Below, in pieces: positions 9,168 through 20,219 of a stretch of 64,000 nt of DNA. The stretch lies in contig NZ_JBEZFP010000006.1 of assembly GCF_040649515.1 (NCBI RefSeq), positions 62,001 through 126,000 on the forward strand, read 5' to 3'. Position numbers and translations under genes: made by a program. Origin of the DNA: Yinghuangia elevatio (GTDB taxonomy: Bacteria > Actinomycetota > Actinomycetes > Streptomycetales > Streptomycetaceae). The notes below the pieces were generated by a model, which did no database searches, was not told the DNA's origin, and saw only the letters and a list, made by a program, of their open reading frames with translations. The stretch's first letter is position 1, and each line of letters starts with the position of its first letter.

Positions 9168-9225
9168 GCCGAAGAGTGCTGCTATAGGGCTCCGACGAGG
9201 GATCGAGGCCCGGGGGTGCGCCGGT

Positions 9226-10335
9226 TCACGGGCGCAGGCGCTGGAGCTCCTTCTGCACGGAGTCCAGGAGTTCGTTCCACGAGGTCTCGAACTTCTCCAC
9301 GCCCTCGTCCTCGAGGAGCTGCACGACCTCGTCGTACGAGACCCCCAGCTGCTCCAGCGCGGCCAGGTCGGCGCGGGCCGCGTCGTACGTCCCGCGCACC
9401 GCGTCGCCGTGGATGTCGCCGTGGTCGGCGACCGCCTCGAGCGTGGCCTCCGGCATCGTGTTCACGGTGCCGGCGACCACGAGCTCGTCGACGTACAGCG
9501 TGTCCTTGTAGGCCGGGTCCTTGACCCCGGTCGACGCCCACAGCGGACGCTGCGGGTTGGCCCCCGCGGCGGCCAGCGCCTTCCAGCGGTCGGAGGCGAC
9601 GACCTCCTCGTACGCCTCGAACGCCAGGCGCGCGTTGGCCAGTCCGGCCTTGCCGCGCAGCGCCTTCGCCTCGTCGGTGCCGAGCTTGTCGAGGCGCCCG
9701 TCGATCTCGGTGTCCACGCGGGACACGAAGAAGGACGCCACCGACTCGATCTCGGCGAGGTTGAGGCCGGCCTCCTTGGCGCGCTCCAGGCCGGTCAGGT
9801 ACGCGTCCATGACGGCCTTGTAGCGCTCCAGCGAGAAGATCAGCGTGACGTTGACGCTGATGCCCTCGGAGATCGCCTGCGAGATGGCGGGCAGGCCCGC
9901 CTTCGTCGCCGGGATCTTGATGAACAGGTTCCGGCGGTCGACGAGCCACCACAGCTGGCGGGCCTCGGCGACGGTCGGCTCGGTCTTGTGCGCGAGCCGC
10001 GGGTCGACCTCGATCGACACGCGGCCGTCGACGTGGTTGCTCGCCACGTACACCGGCTTGAGCACGTCGCACGCGCGCCGCACGTCCTGCACGGTGATCA
10101 TGCGCACGGCTTCTTCGACCGTGACCTCGCGGACCGCGAGGTCACGCAGCTGGGCGTTGTAGTCGTCCTTGCCCGAGATGGCCTTCTGGAAGATCGCCGG
10201 GTTCGTGGTGACCCCGACGATCTCCTTGTCGCGCACGAGTTCGGCGAGGTTGCCGGAGTCGAGGCGGGCACGGCTCAGGTCGTCGAGCCAGATAGCCACA
10301 CCCTCGGCGGAGAGGCGACGGAGGTTGTCCGTCAT
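9226..10335 (-). CDS. tal: Transaldolase
   Basis: Transfers a dihydroxyacetone unit from sedoheptulose 7-phosphate to glyceraldehyde 3-phosphate in the non-oxidative pentose phosphate pathway. The 369-residue size is that of the long actinobacterial transaldolase class. Visible are the TTNPAIFQKAI motif near residue 45, the IKIPATKAGL strand and the Schiff-base lysine region WASTGVKDPAYKD near residue 270. It lies 74 bases after tkt on the same strand and is followed by a hairpin, so tkt-tal probably form one unit. Confidence 0.96.
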   Translation of the reverse strand: MTDNLRRLSAEGVAIWLDDLSRARLDSGNLAELVRDKEIVGVTTNPAIFQKAISGKDDYNAQLRDLAVREVTVEEAVRMITVQDVRRACDVLKPVYVASNHVDGRVSIEVDPRLAHKTEPTVAEARQLWWLVDRRNLFIKIPATKAGLPAISQAISEGISVNVTLIFSLERYKAVMDAYLTGLERAKEAGLNLAEIESVASFFVSRVDTEIDGRLDKLGTDEAKALRGKAGLANARLAFEAYEEVVASDRWKALAAAGANPQRPLWASTGVKDPAYKDTLYVDELVVAGTVNTMPEATLEAVADHGDIHGDAVRGTYDAARADLAALEQLGVSYDEVVQLLEDEGVEKFETSWNELLDSVQKELQRLRP

Positions 10336-10409
10336 GTCTTTCGCTCCTCAGTGGTCGGTGAGTGACCGATCGAGTGGTCGCTGAATGTCTTTAGCCGGTC
10401 TCGTCCGGC

Positions 10410-12500
<2,091 letters not shown>

Positions 12501-12741
12501 CCTTGTCAGGGCTCCTTCCGGTTTCTCCGGTTGATCGCCGAAATCGCGGGTCTACCGCCCGCGCGGCGTATACGGCACAAGGCCGAGCCTACCGGGGCAC
12601 CGGGGACGTCACGCGGTGGAGGACTCCGGCCGGGTGGCCGACGGCGGCCGACGCCGCGCGGACGTGCCCCCCGCACAATTCACAAGCGGGCGAGGGACTA
12701 CAGTTTCCCGTTAGTTCTAATCCGCTGCTGATGGGGTGTTC

Positions 12742-13686
12742 GTGACAGCCGTCGAATCCCGACCGGCCGGGCTCGCGGGACCTACCCGCGGCAGTCGTCC
12801 GCCGGCGGCCCGGGTCCTCGCGTTCGTGGCCCTCACGAAACCGCGCATCATCGAACTGCTGCTGATCAGCACGATTCCGGTGATGTTCCTGGCCGCCAAA
12901 GGGCTGCCGGACCTGAGCCTCGTACTGGTCGTCTGCTTCGGCGGTTACCTGTCCGCGGGCAGTGCAAACGCCTTCAACATGTACCTCGACCGGGACATCG
13001 ACCGGCTGATGCACCGCACCGAGCGGCGCCCGCTGGTGACCGGCATGGTGTCGCCGCGCGAGTGCCTGGCGTTCGCCACCGCGCTCGGCGTGATCTCGAC
13101 CGTGTGGTTCTGGGTGCTGGTCAACCCGCTGTCGGCGGGTCTGTCGGTGCTGGCGATCTTCTACTACGTCGTCGTCTACACGATGATGCTGAAGCGGCGT
13201 ACCCCGCAGAACATCGTGTGGGGCGGCATCGCGGGCTGCATGCAGGTGCTCATCGGCTGGACCGCGGTCACGAACTCCCTTGCCTGGGCGCCGTTCGTGC
13301 TGTTCATGGTCATCTTCTTCTGGACGCCGCCGCACTATTGGCCGCTGTCGATGAAGTGCGCCGACGACTACGCGAACGCGGGCGTGCCGATGCTGCCGGT
13401 CGTGGCCGGCAACAAGGTCGTGGCCAAGCAGATCGTGGTCTACAGCTGGGTCATGGTCGCCACGTCGCTGCTGCTGTGGCCGACCGCCGACACCGGCTGG
13501 CTCTACCCGGCGGCGGCCCTGGTGCTCGGCGTGGCGTGGCTGTACGAGGCACATGCGCTGAACCGCCGCGCGAAGGCCGAGGAGACGGGCGCGAAGCTCA
13601 AGGAGATGCGCCTGTTCCACTGGTCGATCACGTACCTGACGCTGCTGTTCGTGGCGGTCGCGGTCGACCCGGTCATCTTCGGCTGA
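12742..13686 (+). CDS. ctaB: Protoheme IX farnesyltransferase (haem O synthase)
   Basis: Attaches a farnesyl group to haem B to give haem O, the substrate of CtaA, for cytochrome oxidase assembly. It is a polytopic membrane protein of 314 residues. The UbiA-family signature is clear: ANAFNMYLDRDIDRLMHRT (about residues 75-93), followed by the family RRTPQN motif and hydrophobic helices to the end. Two GTG starts are possible (12736 and 12742); 12742 is favoured because GGGG lies 5 bases before it. It diverges from tkt, matching the conserved ctaB/tkt neighbourhood of actinobacteria. Confidence 0.95.
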   Translation: MTAVESRPAGLAGPTRGSRPPAARVLAFVALTKPRIIELLLISTIPVMFLAAKGLPDLSLVLVVCFGGYLSAGSANAFNMYLDRDIDRLMHRTERRPLVTGMVSPRECLAFATALGVISTVWFWVLVNPLSAGLSVLAIFYYVVVYTMMLKRRTPQNIVWGGIAGCMQVLIGWTAVTNSLAWAPFVLFMVIFFWTPPHYWPLSMKCADDYANAGVPMLPVVAGNKVVAKQIVVYSWVMVATSLLLWPTADTGWLYPAAALVLGVAWLYEAHALNRRAKAEETGAKLKEMRLFHWSITYLTLLFVAVAVDPVIFG

Positions 13687-13781
13687 GTCCCTCACCTGCG
13701 GCGGCCTGGTCCGTGGATGCGCGACGCGCTGTGATGATCCCCACGGCGCCGGTCCGACGACCCGTCGGTAGCATCCTGCGC

Positions 13782-14162
13782 ATGAGCGAGACAGAGACCG
13801 CCGCGGCGACTCCCCCGGCCGAGCCGGCGGACGCGGCACCGAAGACCGACCGCCAGGTGCGCCGCCTCGCGCGCAACCTCACACGGTTCTCGAGCCGCCA
13901 CGCGGCGGGCGGCGACTCGACGGCCGACGCGGTCGTGGAGTACATCGGGCGCGACTCGACCCGCATCGTCGTCGTCGGCGCCGACGGCCAGTGGGGCGAC
14001 CAGGTCGCGCGCGACCCGGAGACGGCGCGCAAGGCGATCGAGGCGGCCGGCCTGCGGCTGCACGACGAGTTCCCGAACGACGTGGCGCTGCGCGTCAAGA
14101 CCGGGCAGTACGAGTGGACCCGCATGGCGGGCATCCAGATCGGCGGGCCCGCGAACGCCTGA
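13782..14162 (+). CDS. Conserved small protein of unknown function
   Basis: The 126-residue product has a disordered acidic, Ala/Pro/Thr-rich first third, then a compact basic domain with the segments RQVRRLARNLTRFSSRH and STRIVVVGADGQWGDQVARD. I know similar small proteins near ctaB in other actinomycetes but no function. The start ATG is followed by SETETA. It lies 95 bases after ctaB on the same strand and could be cotranscribed. No signal peptide or membrane segment is seen. Confidence 0.7.
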   Translation: MSETETAAATPPAEPADAAPKTDRQVRRLARNLTRFSSRHAAGGDSTADAVVEYIGRDSTRIVVVGADGQWGDQVARDPETARKAIEAAGLRLHDEFPNDVALRVKTGQYEWTRMAGIQIGGPANA

Positions 14163-14269
14163 CGGCGGTCCGCCGCGGCACCCCGCCCGCGAACGGTCGG
14201 GAGCCGGCGGGAGCGGTCGGGAAACGGCCCTGCGGTGAACACCTCGGGCCCGCGGCCCGGCCCCAGGGG

Positions 14270-14887
14270 TCAGGTCTGCGGCGGCGCGTCCAGGACCGTG
14301 ACGGACAGGAACTTGATGGGCAGTGCGACGAGTTCGTCGGGCCCGTGCGGTCCTTCGCCGTCGAACTGCAGCGTGTCGCCCGGGCGCATCGTGTAGCGGG
14401 CGTCGCCGTGCCCGTACACCATCTCGCCCTCCAGCATGTAGAGGACTTCGACGCCCGGGTGCTGGAAGAGCGGGAAGACCTCGCTGGACTCCGTCAGGGT
14501 GACCAGCACGGCTTCAAGTCGCTTGCGCGGGCCGCGCAGTTCGCCGAGCAGCTGGTAGTGGTGTCCGACGCGCGTGCCGCGGCGCACGATCTGGGCGCCG
14601 TGCCCGGCCGGCACGTACACCGCCTCGCGGTCCGAGTCGACGCCGCGGAACAGCGCGGTCACCGGCACCTTGAGCCCGTCGGCGATGCGTTCGAGTGTGG
14701 CCAGGCTGCACGACGTCTGCGAGTTCTCGATCTTCGACAACATCGCCTTGGAGACCCCGACGAGTGTCGCCATCTCGGCGATCGACAGTCCGGCGGCACG
14801 GCGGTACTCGCGGACGCGGAGCGCGATGACACGCTCCAGTCGTCCGGTCCCCCGGCCCGATGGCGCGTCCGGCGCAGCGGCGGTCAT
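14270..14887 (-). CDS. XRE-family regulator with C-terminal cupin
   Basis: The product is 205 residues. Residues about 20-75 form a Cro/cI-type helix-turn-helix (LSIAEMATLVGVSKAMLSKIENSQTS), and residues about 115-195 are a single cupin fold (HPGVEVLYMLEGEMVYGHGD...MRPGDTLQFDGEGPHG). This architecture (SutR/PuuR-like) is known for transcription factors that sense a small ligand in the cupin. The ligand here is unknown. It is convergent to the preceding small gene and upstream of nothing on its own strand except ctaA, 105 bases away on the same strand. It may control neighbouring transport genes, but this is inference. Confidence 0.88.
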   Translation of the reverse strand: MTAAAPDAPSGRGTGRLERVIALRVREYRRAAGLSIAEMATLVGVSKAMLSKIENSQTSCSLATLERIADGLKVPVTALFRGVDSDREAVYVPAGHGAQIVRRGTRVGHHYQLLGELRGPRKRLEAVLVTLTESSEVFPLFQHPGVEVLYMLEGEMVYGHGDARYTMRPGDTLQFDGEGPHGPDELVALPIKFLSVTVLDAPPQT

Positions 14888-14992
14888 GGCCGCAGATTAG
14901 TCCGTTCCGGTGAACGAGAGTTTGCCGGGGTGGCAAATTGTGATCTTGCCGGTCCCGTCCGGGCCGGTGGGCGGTCGTCTGCCGGCGGCGGG

Positions 14993-15979
14993 TCAGTAGC
15001 GCGTCGCGGTGACCGGCTCGTCGGCCTGCGCGGGTACCCCGGCGGCGTTCTCCGCCTTGCGGTCGGCGCCGTCTGCCCCGTCTGCCGCCTCGCTTTGCTC
15101 GCCGCGCTCGCGCAGCCCGAAGAGGATCCGCGTGGTGGTGACCACGACCAGGCAGGCGCCGAACATGTGCAGCGAGACCTGCCATTCGGGCAGACCGTTG
15201 AAGTACTGCGTGTACCCGATGAGGCCCTGCGGGACCATGACGCCGAGCAGCCACCACACCCGGTGCTGCGCGGCGGCGGGCGCGTCCGTGACACGCAACG
15301 CGAGCGCGAGCGCGATGGCCGCGCCCAGCAGCAGGAAGGCCAGGTCGGCGTGCAGCCATGCCATCTGGTCGACGTCGACGTCGAAGCGCCGGGCCTCTTC
15401 GTCGCCGGCGTGCGGGCCCGAGCCGGTGACGATCGTGCCGACGACGAGCAGCGCGGACAGTACGCCGACGGCGCCGGCCCCGAAGCGGCGGATCTCGCGG
15501 CGGACGAGCGGGCGTACCGGGCCGTCGCCCTCGCCGGAGCGTTCGTAGAGGGCGACCGCCGAGCCGATCATGAACATCGACACCAGCAGGTGGCTGGCCA
15601 CGGCCGCCGGGTGAAGGTCCGTCAGGACCGTGATCCCGCCGACGATCGCCTGCCCGACGACCGCGAACAACTGGAACACCGCGAGGTAGCGGATCTCCTT
15701 GCGCACCGGCCGGTGCCGCCACGCCACCACGATCGCCGCGACCGCGATGGCCCCGACGACGTACGCCAGCATGCGGTTGCCGAACTCGATGAACGTGTAG
15801 ATGTCGCTCTCACCGTGCGGCGTCCACTGGTCGTCGTTGCACCGCGGCCAGGTGTCGCACCCGAGCCCTGAACCGGTGAGCCGCACCAGCCCACCGGTGA
15901 TGACGATCCCGATCTGAGCGCACAGGTTGGCAAGAAAGACCCGTCGCGCAAGCGGCGACACGGCAGACGGCGAACTCAT
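14993..15979 (-). CDS. ctaA: Haem A synthase (COX15/CtaA)
   Basis: Converts haem O to haem A for aa3-type cytochrome oxidase. The 328-residue polytopic membrane protein has a first helix with the family motif GGLVRLTGSGLGCDTWPRC, followed by FIEFGNRMLAYVVG, which carries the Glu and Asn of the conserved EFGNR motif, and later histidine-bearing helices (AAVASHLLVSM and QMAWLHADLAF) suited to binding haem. The Cys pair in CDTWPRC lies in the first loop, as in other type-2 enzymes. The C-terminal tail is cytosolic and acidic. A short perfect inverted repeat lies 18 bases upstream of the ATG. Confidence 0.94.
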   Translation of the reverse strand: MSSPSAVSPLARRVFLANLCAQIGIVITGGLVRLTGSGLGCDTWPRCNDDQWTPHGESDIYTFIEFGNRMLAYVVGAIAVAAIVVAWRHRPVRKEIRYLAVFQLFAVVGQAIVGGITVLTDLHPAAVASHLLVSMFMIGSAVALYERSGEGDGPVRPLVRREIRRFGAGAVGVLSALLVVGTIVTGSGPHAGDEEARRFDVDVDQMAWLHADLAFLLLGAAIALALALRVTDAPAAAQHRVWWLLGVMVPQGLIGYTQYFNGLPEWQVSLHMFGACLVVVTTTRILFGLRERGEQSEAADGADGADRKAENAAGVPAQADEPVTATRY

Positions 15980-15996
15980 GCCGCAAAGCGTACGTT

Positions 15997-16010
15997 GTGA
16001 ACTCGTTCAC
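15997..16010. promoter_or_regulatory. Inverted repeat upstream of ctaA
   Basis: GTGAAC-TC-GTTCAC, perfect 6-bp arms, lies 18 bases upstream of the ctaA start within a 57-base gap after the permease gene. Its position fits an operator overlapping a ctaA promoter. The cognate protein is not known. Confidence 0.5.
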
Positions 16011-16036
16011 GAAGTACACGGGGCCCTGCTCCGCGC

Positions 16037-16819
16037 CTACTCCCAGCGGAAGAAGCGGGCGGCGGCGGCCAGTCCGAGGACGGACCAGGCGGCGAGGATG
16101 CCGGCGTCGGCCCAGGGCATGGACGAGCCGTCGCGCAGGACGTCGCGCAGGCCGTCGGAGAGGGCCGCGATGGGGGTGAGTTGGAGTACCGCCTCGACGC
16201 CGCCCGGGAACTTGTCGAGCGGGATGATCACGCCGCCGCAGACGAGCAGGAGGATGAAGACCAGGTTCGCGGCGGCGAGGGTGGCCTCGGCGCGGAGGGT
16301 CCCGGCCATGAGGAGGCCGAGGCCGGAGAACGCGGCGGTGCCGAGGACCAGCAGCAGGACCACCGCGAGGGGGTTGCCGTGCGGGGACCAGCCGAGGGCG
16401 AAGGCGATCGCGGTCAACAGGGCGATCTGGAGGAGTTCGACGACGAGGACGCAGCCGGTCTTCGCGACCATGAGGCCCCAGCGCGGCAGCGGCGTCGCGC
16501 CGAGGCGCTTGAGGACGCCGTACCGGCGCTCGAAGCCGGTCGCGATGGCCTGGCCGGTGAACGCGGTGGACAGGACCGCGAGGGCCAGCAGGCCGGGGGC
16601 GAGGAAGTCGATGCGCTCCTCGCCGGGTGCCAGGTCGCCGACGTCGACGACGTCCACGGCGCTGAACAGCACGAGCAGGAGTGTGGGGATGACGATGGTG
16701 AGCAGCAGTTGTTCGCCGTTGCGCAGCAGCATCTTGGTCTCGAGTGCGGTCTGCGCGGCGATCATGCGGCCGAGCGGGGCGGCCCCGGGCCTGGGGGTGA
16801 AGGTCCCCGTCGTCGTCAC
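16037..16819 (-). CDS. ABC-2 type exporter permease
   Basis: A 260-residue integral membrane protein with about six hydrophobic helices, matching ABC-2 permeases of the DrrB/NodJ kind. The segment AIATGFERRYGVLKRLGATPLPR after the second helix is typical of this family. The GTG start overlaps the ATPase stop by 4 bases (GTGA), so the pair is coupled. Substrate is unknown. The location beside ctaA, conserved in other actinomycetes, has led to suggestions of a role around cytochrome assembly, but nothing in the sequence proves it. Confidence 0.9.
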   Translation of the reverse strand: MTTTGTFTPRPGAAPLGRMIAAQTALETKMLLRNGEQLLLTIVIPTLLLVLFSAVDVVDVGDLAPGEERIDFLAPGLLALAVLSTAFTGQAIATGFERRYGVLKRLGATPLPRWGLMVAKTGCVLVVELLQIALLTAIAFALGWSPHGNPLAVVLLLVLGTAAFSGLGLLMAGTLRAEATLAAANLVFILLLVCGGVIIPLDKFPGGVEAVLQLTPIAALSDGLRDVLRDGSSMPWADAGILAAWSVLGLAAAARFFRWE

Positions 16820-17745
16820 GGCCGCAGCTCCCGCCCGGTCAGTTCCAGGAACACGTCTTCGAGCGAACGCCGCTCGACGGTCAACTTCTCCGGCATGACG
16901 CCGTGCTGCGCGCACCACGAGGTGACGGTCGCGAGCAGCTGCGGGTCGATGTCGCCCTCGACACGGTACGTCCCGCGCGCGACCTCGAACGCCTTGGCCC
17001 CCTCGGGCAGCGCGGCGATCATGTTCGCCAGGTCGAGCCCCGGCGGTCCGGCGAACCGCAGCGAGTTCTCCGCCCCGTCCCGGCACAGCGCCTCGGGCGA
17101 GCCGGCGGCGATGACCCGGCCCCGGTCGACGATGTGCACGTCGTCGGCCAGTTTCTCGGCCTCGTCCATGAAGTGGGTGGTGAGGACGACCGTCACGCCG
17201 TCGTCGCGCAGGTCGCGCACCAGGTCCCAGGTCGCGTGCCGGGCGTGCGGGTCGAGCCCGGCCGTGGGCTCGTCGAGGAAGACGAGCTCGGGGCGTCCGA
17301 CCACGGCGAGCGCGAGCGCGAGGCGCTGCTGCTGGCCGCCGGACAGCCGCCGGTACGTGGTGCGCCCGCAGCTCTCCAGCCCCAGCCGCTCGATCAGCAT
17401 CCCGACGTCGAGCGGGTGCGCATGCAGTTTGGCGACGTGCCGCAGCATCTCCTCGGCGCGCGCGCCCGCGTACACGCCGCCGGACTGCAACATGACCCCG
17501 ACGCGCGGGCGCAGGCGCTCGCCGTCGGCGGCCGGGTCGAGTCCGAGGACGCGCACCGTGCCGCCGTCCGCGCGGCGGTAGCCCTCGCAGATCTCGATAG
17601 TGGAGGTCTTGCCCGCCCCGTTGGGCCCGAGCACGGCGGTGACGGTCCCGGCCTCGACGACGAGGTCGAGCCCGTCGACGGCGGTCTTGTCGCCGTACCT
17701 CTTGACGAGACCCGAGATCTCGACGGCCGGCTGCGGGGAGTCCAT
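16816..17745 (-). CDS. ABC exporter ATP-binding subunit
   Basis: The 309-residue ATPase energises the adjacent permease. The Walker A GPNGAGKTS is near residue 40, the signature LSGGQQQRLALA near residue 138, Walker B ELVFLDEPTAGLD near residue 158, and the H-loop TTHFMDEAEKL near residue 192. The C-terminal 90 residues form the extra regulatory domain seen in DrrA-like exporters. The ATG at 17745 (MDSPQPAVEISG) is chosen because the family consensus begins there; longer open frame upstream lacks similarity. It is the first gene of a two-gene unit. Confidence 0.92.
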   Translation of the reverse strand: MDSPQPAVEISGLVKRYGDKTAVDGLDLVVEAGTVTAVLGPNGAGKTSTIEICEGYRRADGGTVRVLGLDPAADGERLRPRVGVMLQSGGVYAGARAEEMLRHVAKLHAHPLDVGMLIERLGLESCGRTTYRRLSGGQQQRLALALAVVGRPELVFLDEPTAGLDPHARHATWDLVRDLRDDGVTVVLTTHFMDEAEKLADDVHIVDRGRVIAAGSPEALCRDGAENSLRFAGPPGLDLANMIAALPEGAKAFEVARGTYRVEGDIDPQLLATVTSWCAQHGVMPEKLTVERRSLEDVFLELTGRELRP

Positions 17746-17824
17746 GGCCGAACAGTCTAGGTAGGCCCGGGTGCGGCCCCGGTACGCGGTCGTCCATGGG
17801 CCGCGCCGGGGTCCGCACGGCGGC

Positions 17825-19336
17825 TCAGCCCCGGGCGTGGACCTTGCCGGGGGCCTTGTCCGGGTCGTCGCCCGGGTTCTTGCCCTTGCGGAACAGGGGC
17901 AGGGCGGCGACGGCGGCCAGAGCGGCGCAGACCGCGGCGGCCGTGAACGCGGCGGCGACGCCGTGGGTGAGGACACGCTCGGCGGTCGCGCCCGGGGCCG
18001 CGTCGCGCGTCGCGTGGCCGAAGACCGTCACCCACAGGGCGAGCCCGACGGTGCCGGCCAGCCACTGGGTGGTCTGGAGCAGGCCTGAGGCGGCGCCGGA
18101 CTCGTGGGCCGCGACGCCGGTCATGCCGTAGGTGGTCAGTGGGGACATCGCCGCGCCGGCGCCGATGCCGATGAGGAGCAAGGCGGGCAGCACGGCGGTC
18201 GGGTAGGCGTCGGACTCGCCGATCCTCGACAGCAGGGTCAGTCCGGACGCGCCGAGTGCGGCGCCGACCGCGGCGGGCCAGGCCGTCCCGACCCGGCGGA
18301 CCAGCCACGGGGACAGCCTGGCCATGGTGAACTGCCCGATCATCAGTGGGAGGAAGGCGAAGCCGGCCTTGACGGGGCTGTAGTCGCGTGCCTCCTGGAA
18401 GTACTGGCCGAGGAAGAAGAGGACGCTGAACATCGCGGCTGCATAGAGGGCCACAGGCGGCAGGACGCGGGCCAGGGTGCCGCGTACCGCGAGCCGCAGC
18501 GGTGTGATCGGCTGGGCGGCGCGGCGTTCGACCAGGACGAACGCGGGCAGCAGGACGGCGGCGGCGATCAGTGCGGCGACGGTGCGCGTGTCGCTCCAGC
18601 CGGTGTCCCCCGCCCTGATGCAGGCGTACACGAGTGCGGCGACGCCGACCGTGCCGGTGAGGGCGCCCGCGAGGTCGAACTTCGGGCGGTCCGCGGCGGC
18701 TTCGGGCCGTTGCGGCTCGCGTACGACCCGCCGGGCGAGCACCATCAGGGCCGCGCCGAGCGGTACGTTGACAAGGAAGACCCAGCGCCACGAGGCGAGT
18801 TCGGTGAGCACGCCGCCGAGTACGAGGCCCACCGAGGCGCCGCCGCCGAGGACCGCCGAGTACCAGGAGATCGCACGGGCGCGGGCCGGCCCCTCGAACG
18901 TGCTGACGATGAGGGCCATCGTGCTGGGTCCGACGAGCGCGCCGCCGACGCCCTGCAGGACGCGTGCGGCGATCAGCCACCATGCCCACGGCGCGAGGCC
19001 GGCCAGAAGAGAGGCTGCGGTGAAGAGTCCGACGCCGGTGACGAACATGCGGAGTCGGCCGTACGTGTCGCCGAGTCGGCCGCCGAGCAGCAGCAGTCCG
19101 CCGAAGGCGAGCGTGTAGGCGTTGAGGGCCCACGAGGACGCGGTCGGGGACAGGTCGAGGGCCGCCCGCATGTCGGGCAGCGCGAGGTTGACGACGGTGA
19201 CGTCGATGCCGATGAGCAGCATCGAGCCGGTGATGACCGCGAGGGCGAGCCCTGGCCGCTGCCCCGGGGGCGGGGCGGTGGTGCCGCCCGGCGGTGGCGC
19301 GGCGGCTCGGGCGGAAGCAGATGGGGAAGCGGGCAT
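17825..19336 (-). CDS. MFS multidrug exporter, DHA2 (14-helix) family
   Basis: The 503-residue product has about 14 hydrophobic segments and the motif GRLGDTYGRLRMFVTG after the second helix, which is the MFS motif A, plus the DHA2 motif C region GGGASVGLVLGGVLTEL in the fifth helix. Such proteins export drugs or secondary metabolites by proton antiport. It starts at 19336 and is divergent from a TetR gene, with two identical-core operator-like palindromes between, so it is probably repressed by that TetR protein. Confidence 0.93.
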   Translation of the reverse strand: MPASPSASARAAAPPPGGTTAPPPGQRPGLALAVITGSMLLIGIDVTVVNLALPDMRAALDLSPTASSWALNAYTLAFGGLLLLGGRLGDTYGRLRMFVTGVGLFTAASLLAGLAPWAWWLIAARVLQGVGGALVGPSTMALIVSTFEGPARARAISWYSAVLGGGASVGLVLGGVLTELASWRWVFLVNVPLGAALMVLARRVVREPQRPEAAADRPKFDLAGALTGTVGVAALVYACIRAGDTGWSDTRTVAALIAAAVLLPAFVLVERRAAQPITPLRLAVRGTLARVLPPVALYAAAMFSVLFFLGQYFQEARDYSPVKAGFAFLPLMIGQFTMARLSPWLVRRVGTAWPAAVGAALGASGLTLLSRIGESDAYPTAVLPALLLIGIGAGAAMSPLTTYGMTGVAAHESGAASGLLQTTQWLAGTVGLALWVTVFGHATRDAAPGATAERVLTHGVAAAFTAAAVCAALAAVAALPLFRKGKNPGDDPDKAPGKVHARG

Positions 19337-19378
19337 GGGGTACCCCCGGATCGCGGACAGGCGGAAGGAAGCGCAAAA

Positions 19379-19400
19379 TAGGAGACAAGGAAGTCTCTTA
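19379..19400. promoter_or_regulatory. Operator candidate 1, MFS/TetR intergenic
   Basis: TAGGAGAC-N6-GTCTCTTA, with perfect GAGAC/GTCTC arms at 19382-19386 and 19393-19397. It lies about 45 bases upstream of the MFS start. The second copy has identical arms and flanks. Confidence 0.75.
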
Positions 19401-19414
19401 ATCTGGGTTCACCT

Positions 19415-19436
19415 TAGGAGACTGCTCGGTCTCTTA
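19415..19436. promoter_or_regulatory. Operator candidate 2, MFS/TetR intergenic
   Basis: The same TAGGAGAC-N6-GTCTCTTA pattern, arms at 19418-19422 and 19429-19433, 36 bp centre to centre from copy 1. Only the 6-base spacer differs. It lies 56 bases upstream of the TetR start. Confidence 0.75.
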
Positions 19437-19492
19437 CAAGCCTCCGGCGATACTGGGGGCGGAGTTGAGGGATTCGAGAGAGGTGACCCGAG

Positions 19493-20116
19493 GTGACAGC
19501 CCGCACCGACGAGCCGTCCCCCGCCGCGGGACCGCCCACCCGCAGGCGCGGACGCGCCCTCGAACAGGCCATCTTCCAGGCGGTGTTCGACGAACTGCGC
19601 AGAGTCGGGTACGCGGGGCTCTCGATGGACGGCGTCGCCGCCGCGGCGCGCACCGGCAAGGCCCCGCTCTACCGGCGCTGGCCCGACCGGGACGCCCTGC
19701 TCGTCGACGCCCTGCGCGACCGACTCCCCTGCGCCGACGACATCGAACTCGTCGGCGAACTGCGCGCCGACCTGCTCGCCGTACTGCGCTTCATGTGCGC
19801 CGCCTGCCAGCTCACCAAGGACCCGGCGCTCCAGACCGCCAAGACGGAGTCCAAGGAGACGCACGCCATGATGCGCGAGCGCGTCTCGGTGCCGACCCGC
19901 CGCATGCTGCTGGAGATCCTGCGGGACGCCGAGGCGCGCGGCGACATCCGCGAGGGGGCCGCGACACCGCTGACGGCACGCGTGGGACCCGCGATGGTGA
20001 CGTACCAGAACCTGACCGCGCCCGGCGATCTGACCGAGGGCTTCGTGGTCGAGCTGGTCGACGACGTCCTGCTGCCCATGCTCAGGCCGCCGGACACTCC
20101 GGCCGATCGCGCGTGA
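19493..20116 (+). CDS. TetR/AcrR-family repressor of the divergent MFS gene
   Basis: The 207-residue protein has the TetR N-terminal helix-turn-helix (GLSMDGVAAAARTGKAPLYRRWPDRDALL, about residues 42-70) and an all-helical C-terminal ligand domain. The first 22 residues are a disordered Pro/Arg-rich extension. The GTG start at 19493 is used. Divergence from an exporter gene and the twin palindromes between them are the classic arrangement of a local repressor, so it most likely represses both genes until bound by the exported compound. Confidence 0.9.
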   Translation: MTARTDEPSPAAGPPTRRRGRALEQAIFQAVFDELRRVGYAGLSMDGVAAAARTGKAPLYRRWPDRDALLVDALRDRLPCADDIELVGELRADLLAVLRFMCAACQLTKDPALQTAKTESKETHAMMRERVSVPTRRMLLEILRDAEARGDIREGAATPLTARVGPAMVTYQNLTAPGDLTEGFVVELVDDVLLPMLRPPDTPADRA

Positions 20117-20158
20117 AAAGTCATGTACTTTGCGTTATCTCCCCAGGCCAGAGGCTCG

Positions 20159-20172
20159 TTAGGCAGCCCTAA
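20159..20172. promoter_or_regulatory. Inverted repeat upstream of sufR
   Basis: TTAGG-N4-CCTAA lies 61 bases upstream of the sufR start. The half-sites resemble those of actinobacterial iron-dependent repressor boxes, but the spacing differs from the usual 19-bp box, so the assignment is tentative. Confidence 0.4.
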
Positions 20173-20219
20173 GTGATCGACCGCACGCGGGGCGGATTCG
20201 CCTTCGGGAACCATTAACG

